This document shows, piece by piece, positions 31,567-34,209 of a stretch of 34,209 bases of DNA (positions are counted from its first letter, which is position 1; each line of letters begins with the position of its first letter). The stretch spans positions 211,585 through 245,793 of the forward strand of contig NW_003152254.1 of NCBI RefSeq assembly GCF_000003605.2, given 5' to 3'. A program made the translations under genes and the position numbers. Under the pieces are notes generated by a model. It was not told where the DNA came from. It saw nothing but the letters and a program-made list of their open reading frames with translations, and ran no database searches. This DNA is from Saccoglossus kowalevskii. Its lineage: Eukaryota; Hemichordata; Enteropneusta; Harrimaniidae.

Positions 31567-32295
31567 CATAGTTCCGTTTTGTCGTCAAAGTGCGAGTTTT
31601 TATGTCAGTGCGATCCACTGAAGTTCGTTTTTATTTCGAAATATATGATTTTATTCAAATCAGATGTTACCGTAACGCCATAAGTTATAGCGTGCAGTAA
31701 TTTTGCGGTATTTTCCGGGGTATTTTCATCTTACCATATAAGGAAATGCGAATTCCAAATATGGAATGACTACGCACGTCCTCTGATAATAAAAGCAAAC
31801 ATGGCTGCCACCATAGTTTGACCGGACTCCACACAAAGAAGTTCGCTGATTCTGTTCTAACATTTTGAATTTCGGCATTCCCATGGCGTGTCCTTGGAAA
31901 AAAAAGATGATACTAATAAGGTTATTACGAGCATACCTCAAAGTAAGCACGAAGAAAGTACGCTGCGCATTGACCTCCGCTCCGCGTCGGTCGATACTCC
32001 AGCATATTTCGTGCATACCTTGGGGTATTCTCGTAATAATATTATATTATTCATATCACAGTAAGATATTATAATAAAAATCTTCCGATGTTTCACATTT
32101 TACGTGACAATAGCAAATATACATGGCCTGTAATTTGTGGAAATCTACGCAAGGGCGTTCATTGAGACAGAAATATTACGTGAATTTAACAGAAAATCAA
32201 ACACGTATTTTGAATTCTGACCCCGGTTTTAGATATGGTCGCATAGTTCTGTTTTGTCGGCGAAGCATGCGTTTTTATTTCAGTGCGATCTATTA
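31567..32295. repeat. Short direct-repeat pair flanking an exon-like block
   Basis: 31567-31623 and 32236-32290 share GCATAGTTC, GTTTTGTCG and TCAGTGCGATC over about 55 bases. A third weak match lies at about 30923-30955. Between them lies the exon-like block described in the findings. Confidence 0.55.
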
Positions 32296-32336
32296 TAATT
32301 TGTATAAAACAATGCTAGCTATAACCATGCTATAAC

Positions 32337-32372
32337 CATGGAGGTGAAAACAGACTGTATTTTACCTCCATG
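32337..32372. repeat. Hairpin, 13-bp stem
   Basis: CATGGAGGTGAAAA (32337-32350) pairs with TTTTACCTCCATG (32360-32372) with one bulged G and a 9-base loop. It sits inside direct copies of CTATAACCATG. Confidence 0.7.
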
Positions 32373-32689
32373 CTATAACCAAAGTCGTCCAGCGTAGCTT
32401 TGATAAATAAACAAACTCGGTATTTACATGACGCTAAGAAATAGGTCATCAAAAACCTTTGTAGTACGATATCTTTGAAAATACACACAAACGTACGAGC
32501 GTTCATGATTTTTTTATTTATTTTTCTTATTTTTCATACAACAATTAATGACTTGTTGTTTTGGAGTTAAACAACGGATTTTCAATTAGTTATATTGGTA
32601 ATATAATTTCCTCCCGAGTTATAGCGTCCATCGGTAGTCTGATCTATTCGATTGTGTTTGTATTACATAAAACTAGCTGTTTTATTACC

Positions 32690-33235
32690 TTAAACGGCTC
32701 AAACCAGCACATGAAGGTGTAAAAAAAATAATAATAATTTCGACAAAATAACTGAATTCGCTAGTGGCATGTATCAAGATATATGGTTTAACATTGGTTT
32801 CATATGAAACTACTAAATCTGTCATATTGTACACATTACAATAACACGTCACCCACATCCTGTTCCGCTATTTTATTCATGATATATTCCACATTTTTTC
32901 ACATCATGAAATAAAGAGTTATGGGTAGACAGTGAAATTGCTTTGTGTAACTACAATATTAGATTATGAATTATCATCAGTTTAACAAATGCCTGAATTG
33001 TTTCAATACAATAGCTCATTTGTTGTCCTTGATAGAGGATATAATTATACCATGGCACATTCTTATCAGCAACACACATGATAACACGGTCACTGGTCAA
33101 ATGTCCATATACATAGTAGGATAGAGTGGCCCTGCCGAAAGAGTTCAAACAAAGAACGATAAATCAGTTACATATGTGTGTTGGTTATAAAGTAAATACA
33201 AAATAATTTTGAGTGAGAAATTCGTGTTGGAATGC
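32690..33235. repeat. Dispersed repeat module A, copy 3
   Basis: Full-length counterpart of 1141-1712, running to GAAATTCGTGTTGG-ATGC. It joins module E directly at its right end. Confidence 0.75.
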
Positions 33236-33239
33236 ATGT

Positions 33240-34209
33240 ACATTGCCACGAGTCTGGATTGATATATTATTGATTTTTAAGGAATAAAAGCAGATTTGTC
33301 GATACTTATAATTTCCTATTATTTATGATATAAGTATACAATGATTTATCACTTCATTGCTTTAAATAATTTTATATTTCCACTCAGAGAAATAAATAAA
33401 AGTAAGGCAAAACCAGGGAAAAATGACTACCACTACAAAAGTTTGAACAAAATGGTTTTGTCGGGATACATATATAATGTATGTGTATCCAATGTATAAA
33501 ACACACAGCTTTTAAAAAGCCCTAAAATATTTAGTGTTGCCATATGTTAGCTTTTATTAAAAGCACTATGGAGTATCATAGCTAATGGCAAATTTGCATA
33601 AAACGTTACTGTACATAAACACAATTATGGTGCCACAAATAAGTTCAGATTGCTTGTAAAAATCGCATGTTGTCATAGTAAAACTCATTTCAATTCAAAC
33701 AGATTGAGGTTAAGAACACTTGAAATGATGTTTAAAAAAGTGGAATATTATTCGGGTTTTCGTAGTCAGAATATTTAACTTACTAAATCAAAAATACATT
33801 TACATTATTACCATCATAGAAAAGATATACACATAACATATAATCCTCGTAACAACATAACAGGGAATGCAATTTAAACTTTCTTATATCAATTTTCATA
33901 CTCCAGTTACTCAACGTTTTATGTAGTGTATGGGTAAATGATGACCTGATAGCTACTTTTGTGAGAAATTATTTCAGTTATAATATTTTCATGCGAACTA
34001 GTACCATTTGTGAATCTTTTTTAATCATGAGAGACAGAATGATGCAAAGACACAAATGTACACAATTATATTGCCAAAAAGGTAAAAAAATAAAATATAT
34101 TTGTAGCAGCAATGGTATAACACTTGCAGCAGACTCTATGATGTCATCCTTTACCTATATCTCTTTGCGTGAGAATCAAGATAGTGGACTATTTAAAACT
34201 GACAAAAGT
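33240..34209. repeat. Dispersed repeat modules E and F, copy 2
   Basis: E (33240-33395) and F (33390 to the window end) are contiguous here. About 290 bases at 33780-34070 have no counterpart in copy 1. Similarity continues to the last base, so the repeat runs past the window. Confidence 0.75.

Noticed and set aside
1-34209. CRISPR arrays, bacterial operons or ribosomal RNA genes
   Set aside because: No regularly spaced identical repeats, ribosome-binding-site-led gene strings or conserved rRNA segments were seen; the spliced DED gene shows the DNA is eukaryotic.

Overview
The window looks like AT-rich, intron-containing animal DNA, most likely from a marine invertebrate and plausibly a bivalve mollusc such as a mussel. 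This is inferred from the style of the genes and transposons; no marker gene proves it. Almost all of it is non-coding sequence made of old repeats and broken transposons. Only one gene can be read from start to stop.

That gene lies on the minus strand at 8738-11578. It has five exons whose splice sites and reading phases join without a break, giving a 198-residue protein made of two death effector domains (DEDs) and a short linker. Proteins of this kind (caspase-8 prodomain, FADD, c-FLIP) work in apoptosis and innate immune signalling. The two DEDs are interrupted at the same place by a phase-1 intron, so the gene records an internal domain duplication. A decayed partial copy of its exon 2 and the adjacent intron lies at 26400-26551.

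Layout: 1-62 is a simple repeat. 1141-1765 is a dispersed repeat, interrupted at 1767-2267 by a solo LTR with a 5-bp target duplication. 2270-5000 holds more dispersed-repeat modules. 5858-6492 is a Tc1-type transposase relic. 8738-11578 is the DED gene. 12020-13400 and 14990-18910 are dispersed repeats, with a possible tRNA-derived SINE near 14590. 20780-23460 is a repeat module split by a Penelope-like (reverse transcriptase plus GIY-YIG) relic; part of it is tandemly duplicated across a 50-N assembly gap. 24016-24810 is a broken glycosyltransferase-like gene. 26212-26393 is a fold-back element. 26400-26551 is the DED-gene fragment. 26560-27640 is a non-LTR retrotransposon relic. 27665-28920 is dispersed repeat. 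28923-29700 is a second, different non-LTR relic ending in a zinc-finger-like tail. 32690-34209 repeats modules from 1.1-1.7 kb and 20.8-23.5 kb.

No tRNA, rRNA, CRISPR or bacterial feature was found. The DED gene and the glycosyltransferase-like pseudogene may both belong to expanded immune-type families, but the sequence does not show that they act together.
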